Made by a program: the position numbers and the translations under genes. From CAZQCI01 sp964592255 (GTDB lineage: Bacteria; UBA10199; SBBF01): a stretch of DNA of 22,355 nucleotides. The notes beneath the pieces are model-generated. The model saw only the letters and a program-made list of their open reading frames with translations, was not told the DNA's origin and did no database searches. Every line of letters starts with the position of its first letter. The stretch's first letter is position 1. The stretch covers positions 1 to 22,355 of the forward strand of contig CAZQCI010000028.1 in the NCBI GenBank assembly GCA_964592255.1. Reading direction: 5' to 3'. Shown here in pieces: positions 8,262 through 15,292 of this stretch.

Positions 8262-8289
8262 ATCATTCATCTTACATAGCCTAAAAAAC

Positions 8290-8318
8290 TACTTTTTTTA
8301 AAAAAGTACCTGGCACCT
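8290..8318. repeat. Palindromic intergenic element
   Basis: TACTTTTTT and AAAAAAGTA (8290-8298 and 8300-8308) form a 9-bp inverted repeat around one base. It is directly followed by CCTGGCACCTT, so the right part resembles a degraded form of the dispersed palindrome AAGGTGCC-T-GGCACCTT. It probably represents a REP-type intergenic repeat. A related motif (AAAAAAGTGCC) occurs at 22308-22318. Confidence 0.35.
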
Positions 8319-8394
8319 TAATAGCAAAAAATAACAATATAATTTATTAAATAATATCAAATAGATATAAATTAATTTTTATTCCTGTTTATTT

Positions 8395-8412
8395 TTTTGA
8401 ACAAGTTCAAAA
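8395..8412. promoter_or_regulatory. Operator 1, 18-bp perfect palindrome
   Basis: TTTTGAACAAGTTCAAAA is fully self-complementary. Its core TGAACAAGTTCA (8398-8409) matches operator 2 at 11 of 12 positions. It lies just upstream of the -35 region of the 8501-9576 operon. The likely binder is the TetR-family protein encoded in that operon. Confidence 0.6.
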
Positions 8413-8416
8413 CTAT

Positions 8417-8445
8417 TATTGACTTTTAGACGATACATATATAAT
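8417..8445 (+). promoter_or_regulatory. Promoter of the membrane protein-TetR operon
   Basis: A perfect -10 TATAAT lies at 8440-8445. The -35 could be TATTGA (8417-8422, 17-bp spacer) or the better hexamer TTGACT (8419-8424) with a short 15-bp spacer. The promoter is bracketed by two palindromic operators, so a repressor on either would block polymerase. Confidence 0.55.
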
Positions 8446-8448
8446 AAA

Positions 8449-8460
8449 TGAACATGTTCA
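8449..8460. promoter_or_regulatory. Operator 2, 12-bp perfect palindrome
   Basis: TGAACATGTTCA is a perfect palindrome four bases after the -10, covering the expected transcription start. Its centre is 51 bp from the centre of operator 1, close to five helical turns, so both would lie on about the same DNA face. Confidence 0.6.
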
Positions 8461-8500
8461 AAAATGTTTTGGACAGCTTTATTTTGATCAAAGGAGATTT

Positions 8501-8884
8501 ATGACTGATCTTAAAACGATAACTTATATAATCTATTTATTTATCAGCTTGGCCGTAACTATTTGGGTAGCCCGTACCCTTTATAAGCGAGGGCGTATCT
8601 TTCTAGTAGATGTGTTTAAAAATGAAGAATTAGCCGATTCTATTAACCATCTTTTAGTGGTTGGTTTTTACCTTATTAATATTGGTTATGTGAGCTTGGC
8701 TCTTACAGAATCTTATACCCCTCAAAATATAAGTGAATGTATTGAAATGTTGAGCCAAAAAATAGGGTATGTCCTTCTTATTTTAGGTTTTATGCATTTC
8801 TTTAATATTTTTGTTTTCAGCCGAATGCGCAAATCCAAACAAGCACATGAACCTTGGGCGACTCAAGCCGGAGTGACACGGTAA
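8501..8884 (+). CDS. Small integral membrane protein of unknown function, three predicted helices
   Basis: 127 residues, starting at an ATG with a strong AAGGAG site 4 nt upstream. Hydrophobic segments at about 7-25, 48-67 and 88-106 suggest three membrane helices. A short charged loop (YKRGRIFLVDVFKNEELADS) lies between the first two, and a basic Arg/Lys-rich cytoplasmic tail follows the third. The motif NHLLVVGFYLINIGYVSLAL looks well conserved in character, but I cannot name the family. The stop shares one base with the ATG of the TetR gene (TAATG), so the two are co-expressed. It is probably the main target of the local regulator. No transporter signature is visible. Confidence 0.8.
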   Translation: MTDLKTITYIIYLFISLAVTIWVARTLYKRGRIFLVDVFKNEELADSINHLLVVGFYLINIGYVSLALTESYTPQNISECIEMLSQKIGYVLLILGFMHFFNIFVFSRMRKSKQAHEPWATQAGVTR

Positions 8885-9576
8885 TGACAGAAAAGATTAC
8901 TAAGTCAGAACTGACCCGTCGCCGTATCTTGGCGGCGGGTCTTAAATTGTTTCAGGAAAAAAATTTTGAGCAAACCACCATGCGGGACATTGCCAAAGAA
9001 GCGGGTGTGGCTGTGGGTGCGGCTTACTATTATTTTAAATCCAAAGATGATTTGGTGATGGAGTTTTATTATGAATGCCAAAGACAGTCTTCCCTTGACT
9101 GCGACCGCCTTTGTCGCGAGGTTTCGGATTTTGAAGGCCGTGTTTTGGGTATTCTCAAAGCCAAATTTGCTCAGTTCCAGCCGTCCCGAGAATTTTTAAG
9201 TGTTCTTTTCCGAAGTGCCGGTGACCCTCATCATCCTCTTTCTCCTTTTAGTCCAGAGACAAAAGTAATCCGAGAGGAAGCCATTGCGCTTTTTGAAAAA
9301 TGCCTCCAAGGAACCAATGTAAAAGTGGCCAGCGAATTTCGCCCTTATCTTCCCCGGCTTTTTTGGTTCTATCAAATGGGGCTGATTTTATTCTGGATCC
9401 ACGATAATTCTCCCCATCAACAAAAAACGGAATTTCTTATGGAAAGAAGTCTGAAGCTGGTTCTTCATCTCTTAAGCCTTTCGCGCTTTCCTTTTTTAGG
9501 CAGCCTGCGACGCGGTGTTTTAGATTTGGTTAAAATGGTTGCGAATGAACCCTCTGTTACTGTGCCCATCAATTGA
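8884..9576 (+). CDS. TetR/AcrR-family transcriptional regulator
   Basis: From the ATG at 8884 the product is 230 residues. Residues 6-58 form the TetR N-terminal DNA-binding domain: TRRRILAAGLKLFQEKNFEQTTMRDIAKEAG leading to the hallmark VGAAYYYFKSKDDLV. The rest is an all-helical ligand-binding/dimerisation domain of unknown specificity. The frame is open ten codons upstream, but the start coupled to the preceding stop (TAATG) is preferred. The two TGAAC-2 bp-GTTCA palindromes around the operon promoter are the obvious candidate operators, so autorepression relieved by a small ligand is inferred. Confidence 0.9.
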   Translation: MTEKITKSELTRRRILAAGLKLFQEKNFEQTTMRDIAKEAGVAVGAAYYYFKSKDDLVMEFYYECQRQSSLDCDRLCREVSDFEGRVLGILKAKFAQFQPSREFLSVLFRSAGDPHHPLSPFSPETKVIREEAIALFEKCLQGTNVKVASEFRPYLPRLFWFYQMGLILFWIHDNSPHQQKTEFLMERSLKLVLHLLSLSRFPFLGSLRRGVLDLVKMVANEPSVTVPIN

Positions 9577-9583
9577 AATGTTT

Positions 9584-9626
9584 GGTCAGTTTGAAATTGA
9601 GTCTCTACTAAAAAATAAAACTGACC
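9584..9626. repeat. 9-bp inverted repeat after the TetR gene
   Basis: GGTCAGTTT (9584-9592) and AAACTGACC (9618-9626) are perfect complements with a 25-base gap. It could be a terminator-like or REP-type intergenic repeat. Downstream, 9661-9678 is an exact 2x9-bp tandem repeat of TTATTATCT in a T-rich tract preceding the sigma factor gene. Confidence 0.45.
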
Positions 9627-9744
9627 CATTATCCAACTTTTTCTTTATAAGAACCTGTTTTTATTATCTTTATTATCTTTTTCATTTTTTTCCTAATAAA
9701 AATCATTCAGATCCGTTGTAGAAGGTAGGACAAAGGTTCCTTTG

Positions 9745-10254
9745 ATGAAACGTGATGATCAAAAATGGTTTGAAGATGTGGTGGAGCGTTTTCAGACGCC
9801 GTTGATTTCGTACGCCCTGCGTTTTGTCAAAAATACAGAAAAGGCGCGCGAAATTGTGCAGGACACTTTTATGAAGCTGTGTGAACAAAACCCGCAAAAA
9901 ATAGATAGTTATTTAGCTCCGTGGCTTTATTCTGTTTGCCGTAATCAAGCCATTGATGTGATGCGAAAATCCGGTAGAGAAGAAGGTTCAGTTTCTTTAC
10001 AGGAACAAACTGTACCTGACAGTCATCAGCAAGAACCCAACGATCAAAATAATCAGAAAATTCTTCACAGCTTTCTCAAAACACTTTCGGACAAACAGCA
10101 GGAAATAGTGCGACTTAAATTTCAACACGATCTTTCTTACAGCGAAATTAGTTCCATTACTCATTTATCTATCAGTCACGTGGGAGTTATTCTTCATGAG
10201 GCCATTCAAAAACTTCGGGGAATTTACACAAAGAAAGGAGGGGTATCGGCATGA
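9745..10254 (+). CDS. ECF-type RNA polymerase sigma-70 family factor
   Basis: 169 residues from the ATG at 9745, which has AAAGG 8 nt upstream; a TTG one codon earlier is less likely. Sigma region 2 covers about 8-75: FQTPLISYALRFVKNTEKAREIVQDTFMKL, then APWLYSVCRNQAIDVMRK. Region 4 covers about 112-160: LSDKQQEIVRLKFQHDLSY, then SEISSITHLSISHVGVILHEAIQKLR. Regions 1.1 and 3 are lacking, as expected for ECF factors. Its stop overlaps the ATG of the next gene (ATGA), which encodes the probable anti-sigma factor. A GAACCT at 9651-9656 is a conceivable ECF -35, but the matching -10 is unclear. Confidence 0.93.
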   Translation: MKRDDQKWFEDVVERFQTPLISYALRFVKNTEKAREIVQDTFMKLCEQNPQKIDSYLAPWLYSVCRNQAIDVMRKSGREEGSVSLQEQTVPDSHQQEPNDQNNQKILHSFLKTLSDKQQEIVRLKFQHDLSYSEISSITHLSISHVGVILHEAIQKLRGIYTKKGGVSA

Positions 10255-12272
10255 AAAATTTTGATGAAAAACTAACCGCCTATGCCCTGGGTGAATTGTC
10301 TGAAAGTGAAAAATCAGAAATAGAAAAACAGATTAAAAATGACCCGAAAATTTTGAAGGAAGTAGAAGAAATTCGCCAGATGTCAGCTTGGCTTAAAGAA
10401 GAATTGTCTCAGGAACCTTTACTTAAACTTTCTCCCAAGGAACGCAATTCTATTGATGAGCATTTTCAAAAACAAAACGGAGGTTTTACCCCCTACGCTA
10501 GCCCGTTCCAAAAACAAGCTGGTTCGGGACTCATGGGGGTAATATCACATATGAAACAATCACAAAAAAAATGGTTATCTTGGAACAAATCTTTAACCGT
10601 ATTTGCAAGCCTAGTATTGGCAGCTGGGATTTTTTTACTGTCCCATAAGGAAGGTAACAAAGTGAGTGTTAATAAAAAAATGCCCCCATTGCCTGCGAAC
10701 GAAGCGAGGGAAGAAAAAATATCCTTTACAGGAACCTATGACACTGTGGGTAAGCCCACTAAGTCATCTCCTAATAAAACAAAAAAGAGCTCCGGCTATT
10801 TTGATATGGACGGGTTAGGTTACCGTAATCAAAGCCAGGATTTTAACACAGAAAGCTACGACCGAATTGAGGACAATATTTTTCTGGGAGCCAAAACGAA
10901 TCCTTTATCCACTTTTTCCATTGATGTGGATACGGCTTCGTATTCCAACATGCGTCGGTTTATCAATCAAAACCAATTGCCGCCTAAAGATGCTGTGCGC
11001 ATTGAAGAGCTCGTCAATTATTTTAATTATAATTACTCCCCACCTATGGATGACAAACCCTTTGCTGTGCATACCGAAATTGCTTCTGCTCCTTGGGCTC
11101 CGGAGCATCGTTTGATGAAAATTGGCATCAAAGGACGAGAAATTCCGGAAGAAAATCGCAAGTCGGCCAATCTTGTTTTTCTACTCGATGTGTCCGGATC
11201 GATGAATAGTCCCAACAAACTTCCATTGGTGAAAAATTCGCTAAAATTGTTGGTGAATAATTTGAAGTCGAAAGATCGCATTGCCATTGTTGTTTATGCG
11301 GGTTCTTCCGGTTTGGTGTTGCCTTCCACTTCGGCTTCGCAAAAAGAAAAAATTTTAGAAGCTCTTGATAATCTTCAAGCCGGTGGATCCACCAACGGCG
11401 GTGAAGGCATCGAGCTTGCCTACAAAACGGCACAAGCTAATTTTATTAGAAACGGAATCAATCGTGTTGTTTTGGCCACGGATGGGGATTTCAATGTGGG
11501 CACAACCAATCAAGGAGATTTAACTCGTTTGATTGAAGAGAAAGCCAAGAGTGGTGTTTTTTTAAGTGTTCTTGGTTTTGGAATTGGTAACACAAAAGAT
11601 TCCACCATGGAAAAACTGGCCGACAAAGGTAATGGCAATTATGCCTATATCGATAACCTTTCCGAAGCCCGCAAAGTATTGGTGGAACAAATGGGCGGAA
11701 CGCTTGTGACCCTTGCTAAGGATGTTAAAATCCAGGTGGAATTTAATCCCGCTCTTGTTTCGGCGTATCGCCTGGTTGGTTATGAAAATCGAATGCTCAA
11801 GGCGGAAGATTTTAATAATGACAAAGTCGATGCGGGAGAAATTGGTGCAGGCCACACGGTAACTGCTCTTTACGAAATTGTTCCTGTGGGCGTGAAAATT
11901 GATTTACCAAAAGTAGATTCGCTCAAATATCAAAAGGTTCAAGAAGATGACATGCCTTCTCACACGATGAACCATGAATTGTTGACAGTTAAACTTCGTT
12001 ATAAAGAACCAACGAAAGATGTGAGTCAATTGATCGAATTTCCCGTAGTTGATGCTGGCGAAAAAGTCGAAACAGCCTCGGCTGATTTTAAATTTGCCTC
12101 AGCGGTGGCCGGTTTTGGTATGATTTTACGTGACTCAGCTTACAAAGGAAATGCCACGTTTGATTCTGTCCTCAAATTGGCCCAGGAAGGGGTAGCTAAT
12201 GATCCCTCCGGTATCCGTTATGAATTTGTAAGCCTAATTACAAAAGCGAAGAGTTTGAAGAATGAGAATTAA
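10251..12272 (+). CDS. Membrane-anchored YfbK-type von Willebrand A domain protein with anti-sigma-like N-terminus
   Basis: 673 residues with AAAGGAGG upstream of the ATG. Residues 1-55 (AYALGELSESEKSEIEKQI, then NDPKILKEVEEIRQM) resemble the helical start of anti-sigma factors but lack the zinc-binding His/Cys motif. One membrane helix lies at about 114-131, followed by a low-complexity linker (135-200). Next is a YfbK-type region from about 205 (FSIDVDTASYSNMRRFIN). The vWA domain follows, with MIDAS residues DVSGS (313-317), the GGSTNGGEGI loop and the TDGDFNVG strand. A C-terminal YfbK-type domain ends the protein. The predicted topology is N-terminus in the cytosol and vWA domain outside. 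With the coupled ECF gene this suggests a sigma/anti-sigma pair in which the vWA domain senses envelope state; that role is inference. Confidence 0.85.
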   Translation: MKNFDEKLTAYALGELSESEKSEIEKQIKNDPKILKEVEEIRQMSAWLKEELSQEPLLKLSPKERNSIDEHFQKQNGGFTPYASPFQKQAGSGLMGVISHMKQSQKKWLSWNKSLTVFASLVLAAGIFLLSHKEGNKVSVNKKMPPLPANEAREEKISFTGTYDTVGKPTKSSPNKTKKSSGYFDMDGLGYRNQSQDFNTESYDRIEDNIFLGAKTNPLSTFSIDVDTASYSNMRRFINQNQLPPKDAVRIEELVNYFNYNYSPPMDDKPFAVHTEIASAPWAPEHRLMKIGIKGREIPEENRKSANLVFLLDVSGSMNSPNKLPLVKNSLKLLVNNLKSKDRIAIVVYAGSSGLVLPSTSASQKEKILEALDNLQAGGSTNGGEGIELAYKTAQANFIRNGINRVVLATDGDFNVGTTNQGDLTRLIEEKAKSGVFLSVLGFGIGNTKDSTMEKLADKGNGNYAYIDNLSEARKVLVEQMGGTLVTLAKDVKIQVEFNPALVSAYRLVGYENRMLKAEDFNNDKVDAGEIGAGHTVTALYEIVPVGVKIDLPKVDSLKYQKVQEDDMPSHTMNHELLTVKLRYKEPTKDVSQLIEFPVVDAGEKVETASADFKFASAVAGFGMILRDSAYKGNATFDSVLKLAQEGVANDPSGIRYEFVSLITKAKSLKNEN

Positions 12273-12282
12273 TTTTAATAAC

Positions 12283-12315
12283 TCATCCCCCCTCTTAAAA
12301 TAAGAGGGGGGATGA
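12283..12315. terminator. Perfect 15-bp stem hairpin after the vWA gene
   Basis: 12283-12297 pairs perfectly with 12301-12315 around an AAA loop; the stem holds six consecutive G-C pairs. There is no T-tract on either side, so it may be a rho-independent-like block, an mRNA 3' end stabiliser or a REP-type intergenic repeat rather than a classical terminator. Confidence 0.5.
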
Positions 12316-12331
12316 CGTTGATAACAATCCC

Positions 12332-12360
12332 TTGAAATTCTTGCTTCTACTCTTTATAAA
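12332..12360 (+). promoter_or_regulatory. Promoter of the ArsC/Spx-like gene, leaderless geometry
   Basis: TTGAAA (12332-12337), a 17-bp spacer, then TATAAA (12355-12360). The start ATG (12366) begins only 5 nt after the -10 and no Shine-Dalgarno fits between, so transcription should begin at or next to the A of the ATG. Confidence 0.6.
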
Positions 12361-12365
12361 AAGAC

Positions 12366-12731
12366 ATGCTCAAGGTTTATGAATACAAAAATTGCGGTAC
12401 TTGTAAAAAGGCGCTGAAATTTTTGGATGATAAAAAAATTCCTTACGAAAAAATTCCCATCCGTGAAATACCCCCCACTCCAACAGAACTTAAAAAAATG
12501 CTGTCTTATGTTGGTGACATCCGCAAGCTTTTCAATACTTCGGGGCAAGATTATAAAGCCTTGAACATGAAAGCGAAAATCGGCACAATGACAGAAACCG
12601 AGTTGATTACTTTGTTATCGCAGAACGGAAATTTGGTGAAACGTCCTTTTGTTATAACAAAAGAAACAGGTCTGGTTGGTTTTAAAGAAGCTGAATGGGC
12701 TGCTCTTAATGAAGCACTTCGCCGTAAGTGA
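12366..12731 (+). CDS. ArsC/Spx/YffB-family thioredoxin-fold protein
   Basis: 121 residues, the normal size for this family. The CxxC site is Cys10-Gly-Thr-Cys13 in YKNCGTCKKALKFL, the typical Spx/YffB/ArsC-like N-terminus. Conserved features follow: IPIREIPPT, KKMLSYVGDIRKLFNTSGQ, and the KRPFVIT segment around residue 95 that supplies the cis-Pro/Arg. Family members are arsenate reductases, regulators (Spx) or uncharacterised reductases. No ars genes are nearby, so arsenate reduction is not supported by context and a general thiol-redox role is as likely. The gene has its own probable leaderless promoter. Confidence 0.85.
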   Translation: MLKVYEYKNCGTCKKALKFLDDKKIPYEKIPIREIPPTPTELKKMLSYVGDIRKLFNTSGQDYKALNMKAKIGTMTETELITLLSQNGNLVKRPFVITKETGLVGFKEAEWAALNEALRRK

Positions 12732-12772
12732 CTAGAAATAAAACCCCCTTTGAGGGATTTAAAGGAGAACTG

Positions 12773-13726
12773 ATGAAAAAATATAGTTTGTTTTTCTGCT
12801 TGTTTCTATTGGCGTGTTCTTCTTCAACACTTCCGGAAAACAGGCCTCATGATCTGGCCATAGAGTTTAAGCGGGGATTAGGAGATATCAGTGAAGAATT
12901 GAAAATAAGTTCCAATGGCAATCATTACACACGCCGTTATCGTAACTCCGAAATTAACATTGATTTTCCATTAGAGGTTGTTGATCTAGACCGTCTCTAC
13001 CAATCTTTGCGGGATAATTGTTTGGATCAAATTGGCAATCATATCTCCCTTCCTGCACCTACCGATAAAGTGCAAGAGGCTATTCGTGTTACTTTTAAAG
13101 ATCATAACTATGTTATAGTGACTAAGCCTGAAGATATTTCACTGCGCTGGCGGGGTAAGTGGAAAAATTTGATAAAAACATTTGATGATTTTATTGCTGT
13201 TAAAAAAATAAAAACTGAAAAGGAGTTTTCCATTTTTGGTGATGAAAGTCTTGCTGGAAAAAAATTAAAACTTTCCTTTAGTCAGTTGGTTTCTTTTGAT
13301 GAATCAATTCCGCTGAGGGGTTTGATTAAAAAAATAAAACTTTTGCCAGGTAATTACATTGTTACGGCCTCTCTTGAAAGCTCAACAGCGGCCCCTGTAA
13401 CCCTGGAGAATTTTTCTACCGATAAAAACCACTGGCTTCGAGTTAAGATGAATAAAGACCAGTTGGAATTTAATTATGCCACTCAAGAAGGTGAAAATTT
13501 GTCTACTCTTCCTCCAGAAGTGAAGAATTTTGTGGAAAAACGTGAAGGGTGTGATCATTGGCGTGGGGAATATAGTGAAAATAAGGAAAGACAAAAACAA
13601 ATTCAAAAAGAAGTCTCTCGGCTTTGCACCGGAAGTGACGCCCAGTTAAAGCAATTAAAGACAAAGTATAAAAACAACTCCGCTGTGATGAAAGTTCTTA
13701 ATCCTTTTGAAGCCAAAATTGAATAA
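12773..13726 (+). CDS. Predicted lipoprotein of unknown function
   Basis: From the ATG at 12773, with an AAAGGAG site 5 nt upstream, the product is 317 residues. Residues 1-15 are a lipoprotein signal (MKKYSLFFCLFLLAC), with lipobox LLAC, modified Cys15 and Ser at +2, which favours outer-membrane sorting. The mature part is hydrophilic and rich in Lys/Glu and predicted beta strands. It contains a Trp-rich stretch (LRWRGKWKNL, about residue 127) and two late cysteines in EGCDHWRGEY and SRLCTGSD that might pair. No family is recognised. The open frame extends 15 codons upstream but has neither a site nor a signal there. It follows the ArsC-like gene by 41 bp and may be read through from it. Confidence 0.8.
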   Translation: MKKYSLFFCLFLLACSSSTLPENRPHDLAIEFKRGLGDISEELKISSNGNHYTRRYRNSEINIDFPLEVVDLDRLYQSLRDNCLDQIGNHISLPAPTDKVQEAIRVTFKDHNYVIVTKPEDISLRWRGKWKNLIKTFDDFIAVKKIKTEKEFSIFGDESLAGKKLKLSFSQLVSFDESIPLRGLIKKIKLLPGNYIVTASLESSTAAPVTLENFSTDKNHWLRVKMNKDQLEFNYATQEGENLSTLPPEVKNFVEKREGCDHWRGEYSENKERQKQIQKEVSRLCTGSDAQLKQLKTKYKNNSAVMKVLNPFEAKIE

Positions 13727-13746
13727 ATTCATATAGAAAAGACTCT

Positions 13747-13774
13747 AGCAACCTTTTCTTCCTCTCACCGATAA
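13747..13774 (+). promoter_or_regulatory. Sigma-28-like promoter of barrel gene 1
   Basis: AGCAACCTT (13747-13755), 11 bp, then ACCGATAA (13767-13774). The same two boxes with 11 unrelated bases between them precede barrel gene 2. The second box equals the FliA/sigma-28 -10 GCCGATAA except for its first base, and 11 bp is the canonical spacing. The first box matches the enterobacterial -35 TAAAGTTT only partly. Confidence 0.45.
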
Positions 13775-13814
13775 AAGGCATAAGCTCTAAAATTTGAGTG
13801 TTTTAAGGATGGGT

Positions 13815-15167
13815 ATGTCTATAAATGTTTCTAATAATCCGCTTGCTCCCAAATATTATACCCAATTAAGCCCCCATGTATCAGTGGGTATGGATAGCTG
13901 GAATGGGGAACAAGATGCCTATACCGGCTGGTCAGCACAAGTTGGTCTGACGGCTTTGTTTCGCGGAAAATATAATCCTTATCTCTCTGCCGATTTTGTC
14001 GGAGGTCAGATTAAAGATGTCAATCAAACCTCTCTTATTCATAAAGGTTTTGAAGGAGGTTTGGGTGGACAAATTGATTTTCATGATTCTCAAGCTACTC
14101 TTCCCATCGGTATTTATGGAGAAGTTGGAAGTGCCAATGGCAACCTCCAGAATTTTGGTGCGGTTAAAAGTTATCGAGGAGCGGGTGTAAAAACGGGGCT
14201 CAACATTCATTTAGGACATTGGCAGTTGGGTTTATCCGTCAACTATGGATTGCGGACTTATATGGGAGAAGAAAGTGGAGCCTTACAAAGAGGGGGACGT
14301 TTGGGTTTAGGTTTCAACTTGGGTTGGGAGCCGGCAAGAAAAGATTTTACATCTTCCGTTCCTGTGGTGAGCCATGTGGCAAGCCACACTGTGGTAAACC
14401 ACGTTGTACCCAACCTTCCAGATTCGGCTTCAACGCCTATTTCTGCGCCGCATGCTCAGCCTCCTGGCACGTCTGTTTCTTCATCTTCTCTTCCCACACA
14501 ACCGGCTGTCGATACCCCTTTGGCCGTAGGCCAACTGATCCCCACTTTGGATTCAAGATGGGTGGATCTTTTGCCCACAGGCCCTTTAGACGAACAAGAT
14601 GCTGATTATGATGGTAGTGATAGTTGTCTGCCTCAATATGGTAATCAGGTCCGTATTTTAAGTTTGGATCCAACTAATCGTATGGCTCAAGTGGAGTATG
14701 TCGCTCTTAGAAATACAGCAGGCACTCGTTGTGACCAAGGTGTTAAGTTTAATTTAAGTTTTGATGAATTGGAAGAATACAAAAAAGAATATCCTGAAAT
14801 GCGACGCAAAGAATTGAGTTTTATATCACAAATAGAACAAGCTGTAGAAAACCCGTCTCCTTTTCCTAAACAACCTACAATAAAAGGAGACAGATGGGTG
14901 CATTATGTTAGCGTGCCTCCCGATAAGCAGGATCAATTTAAAACCACTCAAGCCTATCTTAAATCACCTCTTGGTTTTGGAGATGAGGATAGATGTCTCA
15001 TTGAAGATGGGGAGCCCATTGAAAAATTAGGCCAAGTTACTAACTCACAAGGCGAATCTTATGACATTGGCCACTATCTTTCTTATGACGATGGAGGGAC
15101 TGAGTGTGATTATAATACTATCATCATGGTAAAAACATCTTCTTTAAATGAAGATGTAGATGATTAG
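13815..15167 (+). CDS. Beta-barrel-like protein 1, no signal peptide, with Cys-containing C-terminal repeats
   Basis: 450 residues from the ATG at 13815, which has AAGG 6 nt upstream. This start aligns with the paralogue at 16830, and an in-frame stop at 13788 rules out a longer N-terminus. Residues 1-173 show alternating aromatic/Gly beta strands like a small outer-membrane barrel: YTGWSAQVGLTALFRG, YNPYLSADFVGG, PIGIYGEVG, LQLGLS-type strands, and a final GLGFNLGWEP. A Ser/Thr/Pro/Val-rich linker follows (about 174-238), including repeated VxSH units. The C-terminal part carries two diverged repeats with paired cysteines (271/306 and 394/431). Despite the barrel look, no signal peptide precedes it. 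Family and function are not recognised. Confidence 0.75.
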   Translation: MSINVSNNPLAPKYYTQLSPHVSVGMDSWNGEQDAYTGWSAQVGLTALFRGKYNPYLSADFVGGQIKDVNQTSLIHKGFEGGLGGQIDFHDSQATLPIGIYGEVGSANGNLQNFGAVKSYRGAGVKTGLNIHLGHWQLGLSVNYGLRTYMGEESGALQRGGRLGLGFNLGWEPARKDFTSSVPVVSHVASHTVVNHVVPNLPDSASTPISAPHAQPPGTSVSSSSLPTQPAVDTPLAVGQLIPTLDSRWVDLLPTGPLDEQDADYDGSDSCLPQYGNQVRILSLDPTNRMAQVEYVALRNTAGTRCDQGVKFNLSFDELEEYKKEYPEMRRKELSFISQIEQAVENPSPFPKQPTIKGDRWVHYVSVPPDKQDQFKTTQAYLKSPLGFGDEDRCLIEDGEPIEKLGQVTNSQGESYDIGHYLSYDDGGTECDYNTIIMVKTSSLNEDVDD

Positions 15168-15190
15168 TTTAAAAGTAGAATTAGCCCTTC

Positions 15191-15283
15191 CATTGACTTT
15201 TCCTCCTTTTCATACGATGCATAGCCCCCATGGAACCGCAATACATCCTCATCAAGGGCGCAGGCCAGCCCAATCTCAAAAAT
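15191..15283 (+). repeat. Duplicated uvrA upstream/5' segment, copy 1
   Basis: This 93-bp segment matches 18262-18352: a shared CATTGACTTT start, a related C/T-rich spacer, then the first 18 uvrA codons with 47 of 54 bases identical. It marks the left copy of a tandem duplication whose right copy is the functional uvrA start. Confidence 0.85.
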
Positions 15284-15292
15284 AGAAAATAA
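15230..15292 (+). pseudogene. uvrA: Truncated 5' remnant of uvrA
   Basis: The ATG at 15230 opens MEPQYILIKGAGQPNLKN, against MEPQYILIKGARQHNLKN in the intact uvrA at 18299, and then runs into RK and a stop. The homology ends abruptly after codon 18 (about 15283). Two missense differences replace Arg12 and His14, so the fragment is decaying. It lies at the same position behind barrel gene 1 that intact uvrA holds behind barrel gene 2, which is direct evidence for a duplicated block. Confidence 0.88.

Noticed and set aside
8854..8883. Ten extra residues at the TetR N-terminus
   Set aside because: They overlap the end of the membrane-protein gene; the TAATG-coupled ATG at 8884 is the natural start.
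11128..11433. Minus-strand frame of 101 codons inside the vWA gene
   Set aside because: Antisense to the conserved MIDAS region; no start signal and no recognisable protein features.
14219..14605. A 128-codon frame inside barrel gene 1
   Set aside because: Low-complexity Cys/Gly/Arg translation from the repetitive linker DNA; the main frame aligns with the paralogue, this one does not.
14922..14940. Another CCCGATAA match
   Set aside because: Lies inside barrel gene 1 coding sequence, with no matching upstream box at 11 bp.
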